From assembly GCF_036373705.1 (NCBI RefSeq), contig NC_089863.1:5577357-5641356 (forward strand): a DNA stretch of 64,000 nucleotides, written 5' to 3'. Origin of the DNA: Amia ocellicauda. Lineage: Eukaryota; Chordata; Actinopteri; Amiiformes; Amiidae. The notes beneath the pieces are model-generated. The model made no database searches, was not told the DNA's origin, and saw only the letters and a list, made by a program, of their open reading frames with translations. The position numbers and the translations under genes were made by a program. Every line of letters begins with the position of its first letter. The stretch's first letter is position 1. This document shows, piece after piece, positions 9,627-23,289 of the stretch.

Positions 9627-10719
9627 CGCTGAATCGGCGCTGCTGTTTAAACCGAGACAGTCGATACCATCCCACACAGAGATCACCAGACCAGCCCACC
9701 TGCTCACTGATTGGGTTAGGAAGAACCGTCACTCAAAACTACTCGACCAATGGAGAGCCATGATCCACGCCTCCCTGTAAATCCCACCCTCACGACAAAA
9801 CAGCGCCAAAACTCGTAAACGAAAGAAAAAAAATCGAAAGCAAAGAAACTGGCGACGAAAACAAAAAATGCAGCATCACAAGCAAAGACGAGGGCTGCAG
9901 GCCAGTCTTGATAAAGTTTTTTTTTTTTTTGATTTCAATACATTTATTTGTATTCAATTCTATAAATGTTGCATTCGATTTTTTTATTTTTGATCTCAAA
10001 ATCAATTTTTTGACTAGAGGCAGAGGAGGGTCGTGGTTTGGAGGAGGTGCGACGGCGAGGGCTGACTACCGGAGTACTGGCAGGACCAGCACTGAAGGGT
10101 GCTGCTATCTCTGAAGCTCCAAAGTCAGCCAGCTCCTCAACCAGCCGCTCCCTGAAGGCCAACTGTGTGAGATGCGCCAGCCCTTTCACCTTGGTCAGGT
10201 GCTGGTGCAGGACGAAGGAGTTGACGACAGCAGTGTCCACAAAGTGGTAAAAGAGGGTCTTGTACCACTTCATGGTCTTCTGCAGGACATGGCAGTAGCC
10301 GACCAGAGCATCGGACAGGTCGACGCCCCCAATTCCAGCAGTGTAGTCCTTCACGGCACAAGGGATGGGGACATCCTTCCGTATCCAAGCTCCATTCTCC
10401 TTCACTCGGCGATTGGCAAAGTCATATAGATATTAATTCATACATACAGTTAGGTCCATAACTGGGTAGATGAGTAGTGGAGGACACCGTGAGCACACTG
10501 GCCTGGTCTGGCTACCCAAGTAGGGGTACTGATGCAGAGGTTCCTAGGGGCAGCCATGGGGGAGGAGCAATGGCAGGTAGCGGTCCTCAGGCCACTGCAG
10601 GAGGAGCTGCTGACGTGGCACCAGTGGATCACAAAGACAGTGCAACACCTCCACTAGGGTTTCTACAGGGCCAGTGCCGATGAGATGTGGAATACTTCTG
10701 CCGACTGGCAGATGCAAGA
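9627..10719 (-). mobile_element. piggyBac module M5, class A
   Basis: Left member of a pair, class A throughout. The transposase frame is open from the window's right side down to 9944; its first Met-led stretch is 153 codons (9944-10405), because the class A linker attaattcatac brings in stops just upstream. It shares SFVLHQ with M4. Near its right end it has gaatacttc where other copies have gaagacttc. Confidence 0.87.
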
Positions 10720-11803
10720 CGCTGAATCGGCGCTGCTGTTGAAACCGAGACAGTCGATACCATCCCACACAGAGATCACCAGACCAGCCCACCTGCTCAC
10801 TGATTGGGTTAGGAAGAACCGTCACTCAGAACTACTGGACCAATGGAGAGCCGAGATCCACGCCTCCCTGTAAATCCCACCCTCACGACAAAACAGCGCC
10901 AAAACTCGTAAACGAAAGAAAAAAATCAAAAGCAAAGAAACGGGCGACGAAAACAAAATTGCAGCATCGCAAGCAAAGACGGGGGCTGCAGGCCAGTTTT
11001 GATAAAGTTTTTTTTTTTTTTTTTGCTTTCGATACATTTATTTGTTTTCAATTCTATAAATGTTGCATTCGATTTTTTTATTTTTGATCTCAAAATCAAT
11101 TTTTTGACTAGAGGCAGAGGAGGGTCGTGGTTTGGAGGAGGTGCGACGGCGAGGGCTGACTACCGGAGTACTGGCAGGACCAGCACTGAAGGGTGCTGCT
11201 ATCTCTGAAGCTCCAAAGTCAGCCAGCTCCTCAACCAGCCGCTCCCTGAAGGCCAACTGTGTGAGATGCGCCAGCCCTTTCACCTTGGTCAGGTGCTGGT
11301 GCAGGATGAAGGAGTTGACGACAGCAGTGTCCACAAAGTGGTAAAAGAGGGTCTTGTACCACTTCATGGTCTTCTGCAGGACATGGCAGTAGCCAAGCAG
11401 AGCATCGGACAGGTCGACGCCCCCAATTCCAGCAGTGTAGTCCTTCACGGCACAAGGGATGGGGACATCCTTCCGTATCCAAGCTCCATTCTCCTTCACT
11501 CGGCGATTGGCAAAGTCATATAGATATATATACATACATACAGTTAGGTCCATAACTGGGTAGATGAGCAGCGGAGGACACCGTGGGCACACTGGCCTGG
11601 TCTGGCTACCCAAGTAGGGGTACTGATGCGGAGGTTCCTAGGGGCAGCCATGGGGGAAGAGCATTGGCAGGTAGCGGTCCTCAGGCCACTGCAGGAGGAG
11701 CTGCTGACGTGGCACCAGTGCATCACAAAGACAGTGCAAAACCACCACTAGGGTTTCTACAGGGCCAGTGCCGATGAGATGTGGAAGACTTCTGCCGACT
11801 GGC
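10720..11803 (-). mobile_element. piggyBac module M6, class B
   Basis: Right member of the pair, with the exit-type end. The transposase frame is open over 191 codons (11038-11613) and has the class B variant LSDALLGY. Confidence 0.88.
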
Positions 11804-13149
11804 CAGGAATTGAGAGGAAGGGATTGTGACTGGGTAGCTGAGTTGGCGTGAAGCAGAGAGTGTGTGCCAATGCTATGCGGGAGCGAGCGCCTGTGTGATA
11901 GAGAGCAGAATAGAGTGAGATAGGGAGTTAAGTGTAATTGTTTGGGCGTGGGTCTCAGCCGATAGGGGCCTTTTAGATTGTGTTTTTTAAGGCCAATAAA
12001 CCTTCCTGACGTTGCTTTATACTTGTTGTCTGCTAAAGGAAAAAGACCCCCGCTTGCTACAATACTTTTGTTTGTTAACTTTCGAACTTTGGATTCACTT
12101 GACAATAGTACGTCCACCTGCTTCCGCAGTCAGTGCACCAGTCACAATCATAGATTTTATAGATTTGCTTTAACCCTGGCCAGTAGGAATTCGACCTGCC
12201 CACATCAAACATCTGCGTCTCTCTGCCCCCGCCCCTCCCCCAAGGCATCGCAGGCTGGCAGGCAGCACAGACACAAGGCTGCGTGCACACAAGAGCAAAC
12301 CCACAAGCAGTGACCACATAGATACAGAATACTTTGTAAAAAATAATCCCAACGCTGGACGGGCCCCTTCGCTGGCTGGGGCCCCGGGACTCGAGCCCTG
12401 GTAAGCCCTTGCAATAAGTAAGCCTGACTACACCTATACTTAAGAATTAAACCGGCTCATCGTTATTGAAAGCGAAGAAAATGTGAACAATCTTCTGTTT
12501 TTCACTTCTGACAGATTACATACAAATTTAAATACATTCGCTACATCATGAATGAACCAACTGGCAATATATTGTCTTTGAAATGAACTTTACACCATTC
12601 CGCGATACAGCGAATAAAAAGCCTATCATTGAACTTTTATAACGTATATTTTGAAAACAACCACAGTCATACATACAACCTGCTACTTGAGAAACATAAA
12701 TATTCTACTTTTCAGTACATCTAAACATTTGAATAAGTCGTGAAGTGAACTTACTTTAAGCGCACTCTTCGGTCTGAAGTCATCTGAGGAGCCTTTTCTC
12801 AAAGTGGTCTGAAGGAAGAGCACTCGAGCGCTTTCAAATAATGAATCTGGGAACATCTGTGACAGTATCAAACACGTGTTTAATGATTTATTATCCATTA
12901 TTCGAGTTGCATACTGCAACTTCGGAGTCCTATACGACAAGGTCAGTGTGGAACCGTGTATGCATGTCGTTATCCATCCAACACAAAACTATAATCGTGA
13001 CTTTTGATCTTTAAAAAACATTGCTCGTGCCACTTTCCTTATTAATACGTTAATAAATAATTGAAGTCTTGTGGAGCTTACATCAGTTCATAATGTCACA
13101 ATCTGTTCCATATTTTGGATCTTTCTATCTCACGAGCGAAGTCACCGCT

Positions 13150-13221
13150 TCCCTGGTGGTCTAGTGGTTAGGATTCGGCGCTCTCACCGCCGCGGCCCGG
13201 GTTCGATTCCCGGTCAGGGAA
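13150..13221 (+). tRNA. tRNA-Glu-CTC: tRNA-Glu (CTC), copy 3, canonical
   Basis: Canonical 72-nt sequence. Immediately after it is T3 only, but a T4 lies 100 bases downstream (13322-13325), so a transcript about 100 nt longer than the mature tRNA could end there. Confidence 0.97.
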
Positions 13222-13321
13222 CTCGCTCTTTCCCGCCCCTTCCATAAACGAATGGAAAATCAATTAATCAAATCTATTCACGCTAAGTAGAGTGCATGTT
13301 ATCAAATATGTATTTCCTGAC

Positions 13322-13325
13322 TTTT
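13322..13325 (+). terminator. Distal T4, possible Pol III stop for copy 3
   Basis: The four Ts come from cttttcccg, where other units read cttcccg. The site lies 100 bases past the tRNA. This is the only unit with a T4 at that distance. Confidence 0.35.
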
Positions 13326-13951
13326 CCCGTTTCAATCTTTGTAATGAGGGTGGGAGGTGCTGTATTGTGAGAAGAAGGGCCATGTGCGCTGCTTGCAAAA
13401 TGCAGGATGCGAAGGTAGCACATTACAACGGATTGAGGGAGAGAGACGATACTGCATTTCATAATACATCTTGAGACAGGTGTGGATGCTCACACTGTCA
13501 GAGAGTTGGCGCTGTCTTGGAAATATTACAGTGGTGGGTCCAAGGAGACACTTTTGTAAGTCAATCTTATTTGCACGCTTGTATTATTTCCTGACGGCTG
13601 CTAATTTGTCTTTGAGTGACCATCTAGGGAGGCATGTAAGAAATGCTGGAAATAAACTCATTCATGAACGGAAACGATGTTCAGTTAAACTTCCGCAGTT
13701 TATTGTTAACCTATTTCTTGCTTTAATTTACTAATGTGATCTTTATAAGTGACATGGGAATCGAGAATTAGTCAAAGGTATTGAAGAGGTTACTACTGTA
13801 ATTTGTGAGTTGTTGATTACTATAGAGGGAGGGCTGGAAGACTTAAGGGGATCTAAAATATACATTCTTTTTTTGTTTTGATTAGAGAAACATTGGTTTG
13901 AGCACCAGTTGAGCTTAAAACGTTTGAATTTAGGAGGAGATTAAGGTTAAC

Positions 13952-14226
13952 CATCAACGGCTTTAAGGAAATCCCTGGTTTTGTTGTCCGTGAGAGCTGT
14001 TTGTATGTGTTCAGTTAGCAGTAAAGTGGCTGATGCAAGACGATCTTTTTGTGCAAAAGACAAACTGATTTTCAGATTCTGATTCTGAGATTCTAAATAA
14101 AAAACTGGCCAGTAAGTATTTTTCCAAATATTTTTTAGAACAGGTACAATGCTGATGGGTCTGTAGTTCGAAATGTGTTCTTTAATCAGATGGGGGTGAT
14201 CAAGCCTTTCTTACAAATGGGATGAG
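13952..14226 (-). mobile_element. LINE RT fragment, copy 3
   Basis: The same RT motifs in the same frame as in U1. I saw no difference inside the fragment. Confidence 0.63.
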
Positions 14227-14665
14227 TGTTATTTAAGATGCAAAGATTAGTAATGTGATGAATAATATTTTATACACATCTGCTGCGTGAAGAATGCTGA
14301 CCAGCACCAGTCTACTCAAACACTCCAATATCAGCAACAAACTTAGGTTATGTTATGTTCATTATTATGCAGGAGGTAAACCATCTGGTATTTGAATGAG
14401 ATGTAATCACTTCCAATAGATAAGACTGTAACCTGTCTATCTGAAGATGCAAAAAGGCTTCTCCAAACTCACATGTATATTTATCTATAATCTATATTTA
14501 TGTTTTATGGAATAAACTTGTTACTTCTTCATCGCTGTATCCTGGGATTTACTAAAACCACTACAGATATAAAGAGCGATAATAATCTTGAATTCAATAA
14601 ACATGATCCAGTGATTGTGCAGCTCTTGACTGCAGGTCTCTGCGCATACAGGGTGTTTAATGAGT

Positions 14666-15758
14666 CGCTGAATCGGCGCTGCTGTTTAAACCGAGACAGT
14701 CGATACCATCCCACACAGAGATCACCAGACCAGCCCACCTGCTCACTGATTGGGTTAGGAAGAACCGTCACTCAAAACTACTCGACCAATGGAGACCCAT
14801 GATCCACGCCTCCCTGTAAATCCCACCCTCACGACAAAACAGCGCCAAAACTCGTAAACGAAAGAAAAAAAATCGAAAGCAAAGAAACTGGCGACGAAAA
14901 CAAAAAATGCAGCATCACAAGCAAAGACGAGGGCTGCAGGCCAGTCTTGATAAAGTTTTTTTTTTTTTTGATTTCAATACATTTATTTGTTTTCAATTCT
15001 ATAAATGTTGCATTCGATTTTTTTATTTTTGATCTCAAAATCAATTTTTTGACTAGAGGCAGAGGAGGGTCGTGGTTTGGAGGAGGTGCGACGGCGAGGG
15101 CTGACTACCGGAGTACTGGCAGGACCAGCACTGAAGGGTGCTGCTATCTCTGAAGCTCCAAAGTCAGCCAGCTCCTCAACCAGCCGCTCCCTGAAGGCCA
15201 ACTGTGTGAGATGCGCCAGCCCTTTCACCTTGGTCAGGTGCTGGTGCAGGATGAAGGAGTTGACGACAGCAGTGTCCACAAAGTGGTAAAAGAGGGTCTT
15301 GTACCACTTCATGGTCTTCTGCAGGACATGGCAGTAGCCGACCAGAGCATCGGACAGGTCGACGCCCCCAATTCCAGCAGTGTAGTCCTTCACGGCACAA
15401 GGGATGGGGACATCCTTCCGTATCCAAGCTCCATTCTCCTTCACTCGGCGATTGGCAAAGTCATATAGATATATATACATACATACAGTTAGGTCCATAA
15501 CTGGGTAGATGAGCAGCGGAGGACACCGTGGGCACACTGGCCTGGTCTGGCTACCCAAGTAGGGGTACTGATGCAGAGGTTCCTAGGGGCAGCCATGAGG
15601 GAGGAGCAATGGCAGGTAGCGGTCCTCAGGCCACTGCAGGAGGAGCTGCTGACGTGGCACCAGTGGATCACAAAGACAGTGCAACACCTCCACTAGGGTT
15701 TCTACAGGGCCAGTGCCGATGAGATGTGGAAGACTTCTGCCGACTGGCAGATGCAAGA
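14666..15758 (-). mobile_element. piggyBac module M7, A/B/A mosaic
   Basis: The left half is class A. The linker is class B (atatatatac, gagcagcgg, gggcac), and the sequence returns to class A afterwards (gatgcagagg, gaggagcaatgg, gtggatcac). This double switch looks like gene conversion of a short tract. Because the linker is class B, the frame is open over 191 codons (14983-15558), unlike other left-hand modules. It has gagacccatg at the entry, shared with M9 and M22. Confidence 0.87.
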
Positions 15759-16842
15759 CGCTGAATCGGCGCTGCTGTTGAAACCGAGACAGTCGATACC
15801 ATCCCACACAGAGATCACCAGACCAGCCCACCTGCTCACTGATTGGGTTAGGAAGAACCGTCACTCAAAACTACTGGACCAATGGAGAGCCGAGATCCAC
15901 GCCTCCCTGTAAATCCCACCCTCACGACAAAACAGCGCCAAAACTCGTAAACGAAAGAAAAAAATCAAAAGCAAAGAAACGGGCGACGAAAACAAAATTG
16001 CAGCATCGCAAGCAAAGACGGGGGCTGCAGGCCAGTTTTGCTAAAGTTTTTTTTTTTTTTTTTGTTTTCGATACATTTATTTGTTTTCAATTCTATAAAT
16101 GTTGCATTCGATTTTTTTATTTTTGATCTCAAAATCAATTTTTTGACTAGAGGCAGAGGAGGGTCGTGGTTTGGAGGAGGTGCGACGGCGAGGGCTGACT
16201 ACCGGAGTACTGGCAGGACCAGCACTGAAGGGTGCTGCTATCTCTGAAGCTCCAAAGTCAGCCAGCTCCTCAACCAGCCGCTCCCTGAAGGCCAACTGTG
16301 TGAGATGCGCCAGCCCTTTCACCTTGGTCAGGTGCTGGTGCAGGATGAAGGAGTTGACGACAGCAGTGTCCACAAAGTGGTAAAAGAGGGTCTTCTACCA
16401 CTTCATGGTCTTCTGCAGGACATGGCAGTAGCCAAGCAGAGCATCGGACAGGTCGACGCCCCCAATTCCAGCAGTGTAGTCCTTCACGGCACAAGGGATG
16501 GGGACATCCTTCCGTATCCAAGCTCCATTCTCCTTCACTCGGCGATTGGCAAAGTCATATAGATATATATACATACATACAGTTAGGTCCATAACTGGGT
16601 AGATGAGCAGCGGAGGACACCGTGGGCACACTGGCCTGGTCTGGCTACCCAAGTAGGGGTACTGATGCGGAGGTTCCTAGGGGCAGCCATGGGGGAAGAG
16701 CATTGGCAGGTAGCGGTCCTCAGGCCACTGCAGGAGGAGCTGCTGACGTGGCACCAGTGCATCATAAAGACAGTGCAACACCACCACTAGGGTTTCTACA
16801 GGGCCAGTGCCGATGAGATGTGGAAGACTTCTGCCGACTGGC
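15759..16842 (-). mobile_element. piggyBac module M8, class B, stop in transposase
   Basis: The transposase frame is split into 16395-16652 and 16077-16373 by the same Tyr TAC to TAG change as in M2. The exit end reads ggcaaggaattg, a C to A change shared with M10. Confidence 0.87.
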
Positions 16843-18188
16843 AAGGAATTGAGAGGAAGGGATTGTGACTGGGTAGCTGAGTTGGCGTGATGCAGAGAGT
16901 GTGTGCCAATGCTATGCGGGAGCGAGCGCCTGTGTGATAGAGAGCAGAATAGAGTGAGATAGGGAGTTAAGTGTAATTGTTTGGGCGTGGGTCTCAGCCG
17001 ATAGGGGCCTTTTAGATTGTGTTTTTTAAGGCCAATAAACCTTCCTGACGTTGCTTTATACTTGTTGTCTGCTAAAGGAAAAAGACCCCCGCTTGCTACA
17101 ATACTTTTGTTTGTTAACTTTCGAACTTTGGATTCACTTGACAATAGTACGTCCACCTGCTTCCGCAGTCAGTGCACCAGTCACAATCATAGATTTTATA
17201 GATTTGCTTTAACCCTGGCCAGTAGGAATTCGACCTGCCCACATCAAACATCTGCGTCTCTCTGCCCCCGCCCCTCCCCCAAGGCATCGCAGGCTGGCAG
17301 GCAGCACAGACACAAGGCTGCGCGCACACAAGAGCAAACCCACAAGCAGTGACCACATAGATACAGAATACTTTGTAAAAAATAATCCCAACGCTGGACG
17401 GGCCCCTTCGCTGGCTGGGGCCCCGGGACTCGAGCCCTGGTAAGCCCTTGCAATAAGTAAGCCTGACTACACCTATACTTAAGAATTAAACCGGCTCATC
17501 GTTATTGAAAGCGAAGAAAATGTGAACAATCTTCTGTTTTTCACTTCTGACAGATTACATACAAATTTAAATACATTCGCTACATCATGAATGAACCAAC
17601 TGGCAATATATTGTCTTTGAAATGAACTTTACACCATTCCGCGATACAGCGAATAAAAAGCCTATCATTGAACTTTTATAACGTATATTTTGAAAACAAC
17701 CACAGTCATACATACAACCTGCAACTTGAGAAACATAAATATTCTACTTTTCAGTACATCTAAACATTTGAATAAGTCATGAAGTGAACTTACTTTAAGC
17801 GCACTCTTCGGTCTGAAGTCATCTGAGGAGCCTTTTCTCAAAGTGGTCTGAAGGAAGAGCACTTGAGCGCTTTCAAATAATGAATCTGGGAACATCTGTG
17901 ACAGTATCAAACACGTGTTTAATGATTTATTATCCATTATTCGAGTTGCATACTGCAACTTCGGAGTCCTATACGACAAGGTCAGTGTGGAACCGTGTAT
18001 GCATGTCGTTATCCATCCAACACAAAACTATAATCGTGACTTTTGATCTTTAAAAAACATTGCTCGTGCCACTTTCCTTATGAATACGTTAATAAATAAT
18101 CGAAGTCTTGTGGAGCTTACATCAGTTCATAATGACACAATCTGTTCCATATTTTGGATCTTTCTATCTCACGAGCAAAGTCACCGCT

Positions 18189-18260
18189 TCCCTGGTGGTT
18201 TAGTGGTTAGGATTCGGCGCTCTCACCGCCGCGGCCCGGGTTCGACTCCCGGTCAGGGAA
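18189..18260 (+). tRNA. tRNA-Glu-CTC: tRNA-Glu (CTC), copy 4, two substitutions
   Basis: Full 72 nt with anticodon CTC. C12 to T in the D stem makes a G-U pair and lies inside the A box. T58 to C in the T loop falls on the free position of the B box consensus. Folding should be kept; promoter strength may drop slightly. T3 only follows, and the flank reads tcccacccc instead of tcccgcccc, a CpG loss. Confidence 0.93.
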
Positions 18261-18981
18261 CTCGCTCTTTCCCACCCCTTCCATAAACGAATGGAAAATC
18301 AATAAATCAAATCTATTCACGCTAAGTAGAGTGCATGTTATCAAATATGTATTTCCTGACTTCCTGTTTCAATCCTTGTAATGAGGGTGGGAGGTGCTGT
18401 ATTGTGAGAAGAAGGGCCATGTGCGCTGCTTGCAAAATGCAGGATGAGAAGGTAGCACATTACTAAGGATTGAGGGAGAGAGACGATACTGCATTTCATA
18501 ATACATCTTGAGACAGGTGTGAATTCTCACACTGTCAGAGAGTTGGCGCTGTCTTGGAAATATTACAGTGGTGGGTCCAAGGAGACACTTTTGTAAGTCA
18601 ATCTTATTTGCACGCTTGTATTATTTCATGCTAATTTGTCTTTGAGTGACCATCTAGGGAGGCATGTAAGAAATGCTGGAAATAAACTCATTCATGAACG
18701 GAAAAGATGTTCAGTTAAACTTCCGCAGTTTATTGTTAACCTATTTCTTGCTTTAATTTACTAATGTGATCTTTATAAGTGATATGGGAATCGAGAATTA
18801 GTCAAAGGTATTGAAGAGGTTACTACTGTAATTTGTGAGTTGTTGATTACTATAGAGGGAGGGCTGGAAGACTTAAGGGGATCTAAAATATACATTCTTT
18901 TTTTGTTTTGATTAGAGAAACATTGGTTTGAGCACCAGTTGAGCTTAAAACGTTTGAATTTAGGAGGAGATTAAGGTTAAC

Positions 18982-19256
18982 CATCAACGGCTTTAAGGAA
19001 ATCCCTGGTTTTGTTGTCCGTGAGAGCTGTTTGTATGTGTTCAGTTAGCAGTAAAGTGGCTGATGCAAGACGATCTTTTTGTGCAAAAGACAAACTGATT
19101 TTCAGATTCTGATTCTGAGATTCTAAATAAAAAACTGGCCAGTAAGTATTTTTCCAAATATTTTTTAGAACAGGTACAATGCTGATGGGTCTGTAGTTCG
19201 AAATGTGTTCTTTAATCAGATGGGGGTGATCAAGCCTTTCTTACAAATGGGATGAG
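18982..19256 (-). mobile_element. LINE RT fragment, copy 4
   Basis: RT motifs as in U1, with no change noticed within the 82-codon frame. Confidence 0.63.
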
Positions 19257-19695
19257 TGTTATTTAAGATGCAAAGATTAGTAATGTGATGAATAATATTT
19301 TATACACATCTGCTGCGTGAAGAATGCTGACCAGCACCAGTCTACTCAAACACTCCAATATCAGCAACAAACTTAGGTTATGTTATGTTCATTATTATGC
19401 AGGAGGTAAACCATCTGGTATTTGAATGAGATGTAATCACTTCCAATAGATAAGACTGTAACCTGTCTATCTGAAGATGCAAAAAGGCTTCTCCAAACTC
19501 ACATGTATATTTATCTATAATCTATATTTATGTTTTATGGAATAAACTTGTTACTTCTTCATCGCTGTATCCTGGGATTTACTAAAACCACTACAGATAT
19601 AAAGAGCGATAATAATCTTGAATTCAATAAACATGATCCAGTGATTGTGCAGCTCTTGACTGCAGGTCTCTGCGCATACAGGGTGTTTAATGAGT

Positions 19696-20788
19696 CGCTG
19701 AATCGGCGCTGCTGTTGAAACCGAGACAGTCGATACCATCCCACACAGAGATCACCAGACCAGCCCACCTGCTCACTGATTGGGTTAGGAAGAACCGTCA
19801 CTCAAAACTACTCGACCAATGGAGACCCATGATCCACGCCTCCCTGTAAATCCCACCCTCACGACAAAACAGCGCCAAAACTCGTAAACGAAAGAAAAAA
19901 AATCGAAAGCAAAGAAACTGGCGACGAAAACAAAAAATGCAGCATCACAAGCAAAGACGAGGGCTGCAGGCCAGTCTTGATAAAGTTTTTTTTTTTTTTG
20001 ATTTCAATACATTTATTTGTTTTCAATTCTATAAATGTTGCATTCGATTTTTTTATTTTTGATCTCAAAATCAATTTTTTGACTAGAGGCAGAGGAGGGT
20101 CGTGGTTTGGAGGAGGTGCGACGGCGAGGGCTGACTACCGGAGTACTGGCAGGACCAGCACTGAAGGGTGCTGCTATCTCTGAAGCTCCAAAGTCAGCCA
20201 GCTCCTCAACCAGCCGCTCCCTGAAGGCCAACTGTGTGAGATGCGCCAGCCCTTTCACCTTGGTCAGGTGCTGGTGCAGGATGAAGGAGTTGACGACAGC
20301 AGTGTCCACAAAGTGGTAAAAGAGGGTCTTGTACCACTTCATGGTCTTCTGCAGGACATGGCAGTAGCCGACCAGAGCATCGGACAGGTCGACGCCCCCA
20401 ATTCCAGCAGTGTAGTCCTTCACGGCACAAGGGATGGGGACATCTTTCCGTATCCAAGCTCCATTCTCCTTCACTCGGCGATTGGCAAAGTCATATAGAT
20501 ATTAATTCATACATACAGTTAGGTCCATAACTGGGTAGATGAGTAGTGGAGGACACCGTGAGCACACTGGCCTGGTCTGGCTACCCAAGTAGGGGTACTG
20601 ATGCAGAGGTTCCTAGGGGCAGCCATGGGGGAGGAGCAATGGCAGGTAGAGGTCCTCAGGCCACTGCAGGAGGAGCTGCTGACGTGGCACCAGTGGATCA
20701 CAAAGACAGTGCAACACCTCCACTAGGGTTTCTACAGGGCCAGTGCCGATGAGATGTGGAAGACTTCTGCCGACTGGCAGATGCAAGA
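19696..20788 (-). mobile_element. piggyBac module M9, class A
   Basis: Left member of a pair; its Met-led transposase frame covers 20013-20474. It has catctttccg where most copies have catccttccg, shared with M11 and M22, and gcaggtagagg near the right end. Confidence 0.87.
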
Positions 20789-21871
20789 CGCTGAATCGGC
20801 GCTGCTGTTGAAACCGAGACAGTCGATACCATCCCACACAGAGATCACCAGACCAGCCCACCTGCTCACAGATTGGGTTAGGAAGAACCGTCAATCAAAA
20901 CTACTGGACCAATGGAGAGCCGAGATCCACGCCTCCCTGTAAATCCCACCCTCACGACAAAACAGCGCCAAAACTCGTAAACGAAAGAAAAAAATCAAAA
21001 GCAAAGAAACGGGCGACGAAAACAAAATTGCAGCATCGCAAGCAAAGACGGGGGCTGCAGGCCAGTTTTGATAAAGTTTTTTTTTTTTTTTTTGCTTTCG
21101 ATACATTTATTTGTTTTCAATTCTATAAATGTTGCATTCGATTTTTTTATTTTTGATCTCAAAATCAATTTTTTGACTAGAGGCAGAGGAGGGTCGTGGT
21201 TTGGAGGAGGTGCGACGGCGAGGGCTGACTACCGGAGTACTGGCAGGACCAGCACTGAAGGGTGCTGCTATCTCTGAAGCTTCAAAGTCAGCCAGCTCCT
21301 CAACCAGCCGCTCCCTGAAGGCCAACTGTGTGAGATGCGCCAGCCCTTTCACCTTGGTCAGGTGCTGGTGCAGGATGAAGGAGTTGACGACAGCAGTGTC
21401 CACAAAGTGGTAAAAGAGGGTCTTGTACCACTTCATGGTCTTCTGCAGGACATGGCAGTAGCCAAGCAGAGCATCGGACAGGTCGACGCCCCCAATTCCA
21501 GCAGTGTAGTCCTTCACGGCACAAGGGATGGGGACATCCTTCCGTATCCAAGCTCCATTCTCCTTCACTCGGCGATTGGCAAAGTCATATAGATATATAT
21601 ACATACATACAGTTAGGTCCATAACTGGGTAGATGAGCAGCGGAGGACACCGTGGGCACACTGGCCTGGTCTGGCTACCCAAGTAGGGGTACTGATGCGG
21701 AGGTTCCTAGGGGCAGCCATGGGGGAAGAGCATTGGCAGGTAGCGGTCCTCAGGCCACTGCAGGAGGAGCTGCTGACGTGGCACAGTGCATCACAAAGAC
21801 AGTGCAACACCACCACTAGGGTTTCTACAGGGCCAGTGCCGATGAGATGTGGAAGACTTCTGCCGACTGGC
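20789..21871 (-). mobile_element. piggyBac module M10, class B
   Basis: The transposase frame is open over 191 codons (21107-21682), with one Gly to Glu change (DFEASE). Near its right end one base is missing (gtggcacagtgc for gtggcaccagtgc). This lies outside the recognisable transposase and fuses two otherwise separate reading frames. The exit reads ggcaagg as in M8. Confidence 0.87.
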
Positions 21872-23217
21872 AAGGAATTGAGAGGAAGGGATTGTGACTG
21901 GGTAGCTGAGTTGGCGTGAAGCAGAGAGTGTGTGCCAATGCTATGCGGGAGCGAGCGCCTGTGTGATAGAGAGCAGAATAGAGTGAGATAGGGAGTTAAG
22001 TGTAATTGTTTGGGCGTGGGTCTCAGCCGATAGGGGCCTTTTAGATTGTGTTTTTTAAGGCCAATAAACCTTCCTGACGTTGCTTTATACTTGTTGTCTG
22101 CTAAAGGAAAAAGACCCCCGCTTGCTACAATACTTTTGTTTGTTAACTTTCGAACTTTGGATTCACTTGACAATAGTACGTCCACCTGCTTCCGCAGTCA
22201 GTGCACCAGTCACAATCATAGATTTTATAGATTTGCTTTAACCCTGGCCAGTAGGAATTCGACCTGCCCACATCAAACATCTGCGTCTCTCTGCCCCCGC
22301 CCCTCCCCCAAGGCATCGCAGGCTGGCAGGCAGCACAGACACAAGGCTGCGCGCACACAAGAGCAAACCCACAAGCAGTGACCACATAGATACAGAATAC
22401 TTTGTAAAAAATAATCCCAACGCTGGACGGGCCCCTTCGCTGGCTGGGGCCCCGGGACTCGAGCCCTGGTAAGCCCTTGCAATAAGTAAGCCTGACTACA
22501 CCTATACTTAAGAATTAAACCGGCTCATCGTTATTGAAAGCGAAGAAAATGTGAACAATCTTCTGTTTTTCACTTCTGACAGATTACATACAAATTTAAA
22601 TACATTCGCTACATCATGAATGAACCAACTGGCAATATATTGTCTTTGAAATGAACTTTACACCATTCCGCGATACAGCGAATAAAAAGCCTATCATTGA
22701 ACTTTTATAACGTATATTTTGAAAACAACCACAGTCATACATACAACCTGCTACTTGAGAAACATAAATATTCTACTTTTCAGTACATCTAAACATTTGA
22801 ATAAGTCGTGAAGTGAACTTACTTTAAGCGCACTCTTCGGTCTGAAGTCATCTGAGGAGCCTTTTCTCAAAGTGGTCTGAAGGAAGAGCACTCGAGCGCT
22901 TTCAAATAATGAATCTGGGAACATCTGTGACAGTATCAAACACGTGTTTAATGATTTATTATCCATTATTCGAGTTGCATACTGCAACTTCGGAGTCCTA
23001 TACGACAAGGTCAGTGTGGAACCGTGTATGCATGTCGTTATCCATCCAACACAAAACTATAATCGTGACTTTTGATCTTTAAAAAACATTGCTCGTGCCA
23101 CTTTCCTTATGAATACGTTAATAAATAATCGAAGTCTTGTGGAGCTTACATCAGTTCATAATGACACAATCTGTTCCATATTTTGGATCTTTCTATCTCA
23201 CGAGCAAAGTCACCGCT

Positions 23218-23289
23218 TCCCTGGTGGTCTAGTGGTTAGGATTCGGCGCTCTCACTGCCGCGGCCCGGGTTCGACTCCCGGTCAGGGAA
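23218..23289 (+). tRNA. tRNA-Glu-CTC: tRNA-Glu (CTC), copy 5, two substitutions
   Basis: Full 72 nt. C39 to T at a CpG changes the closing pair of the anticodon stem to G31-U39. T58 to C is shared with copy 4. The anticodon and both promoter boxes remain usable. T3 only follows. Confidence 0.93.

Larger units (their letters stand above)
6768..11803 (+). repeat. Array unit 2 (U2 + M5 + M6), 5036 bp
   Basis: U2 spans 6768-9626 and appears identical to U1. Two modules follow it instead of one. The downstream tRNA flank and the ataatagtcttg variant match U1, U8 and U9. Confidence 0.93.
11804..16842 (+). repeat. Array unit 3 (U3 + M7 + M8), 5039 bp
   Basis: U3 spans 11804-14665. It has the caattaatcaaatctattcacg post-tRNA flank shared with unit 12, the tgacggctg insertion and a unique cttttcccg that gives a T4. 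It is one of the more divergent units: gagcgaag before the tRNA is shared only with units 12 and 13. Confidence 0.93.
16843..21871 (+). repeat. Array unit 4 (U4 + M9 + M10), 5029 bp
   Basis: U4 spans 16843-19695. Its entry reads gttgaaaccgag, where units 1, 2, 3, 8, 9 and 13 read gtttaaaccgag. Its modules carry the cagattggg and gtcaatcaaaac variants that unite units 4, 5 and 11. Confidence 0.93.
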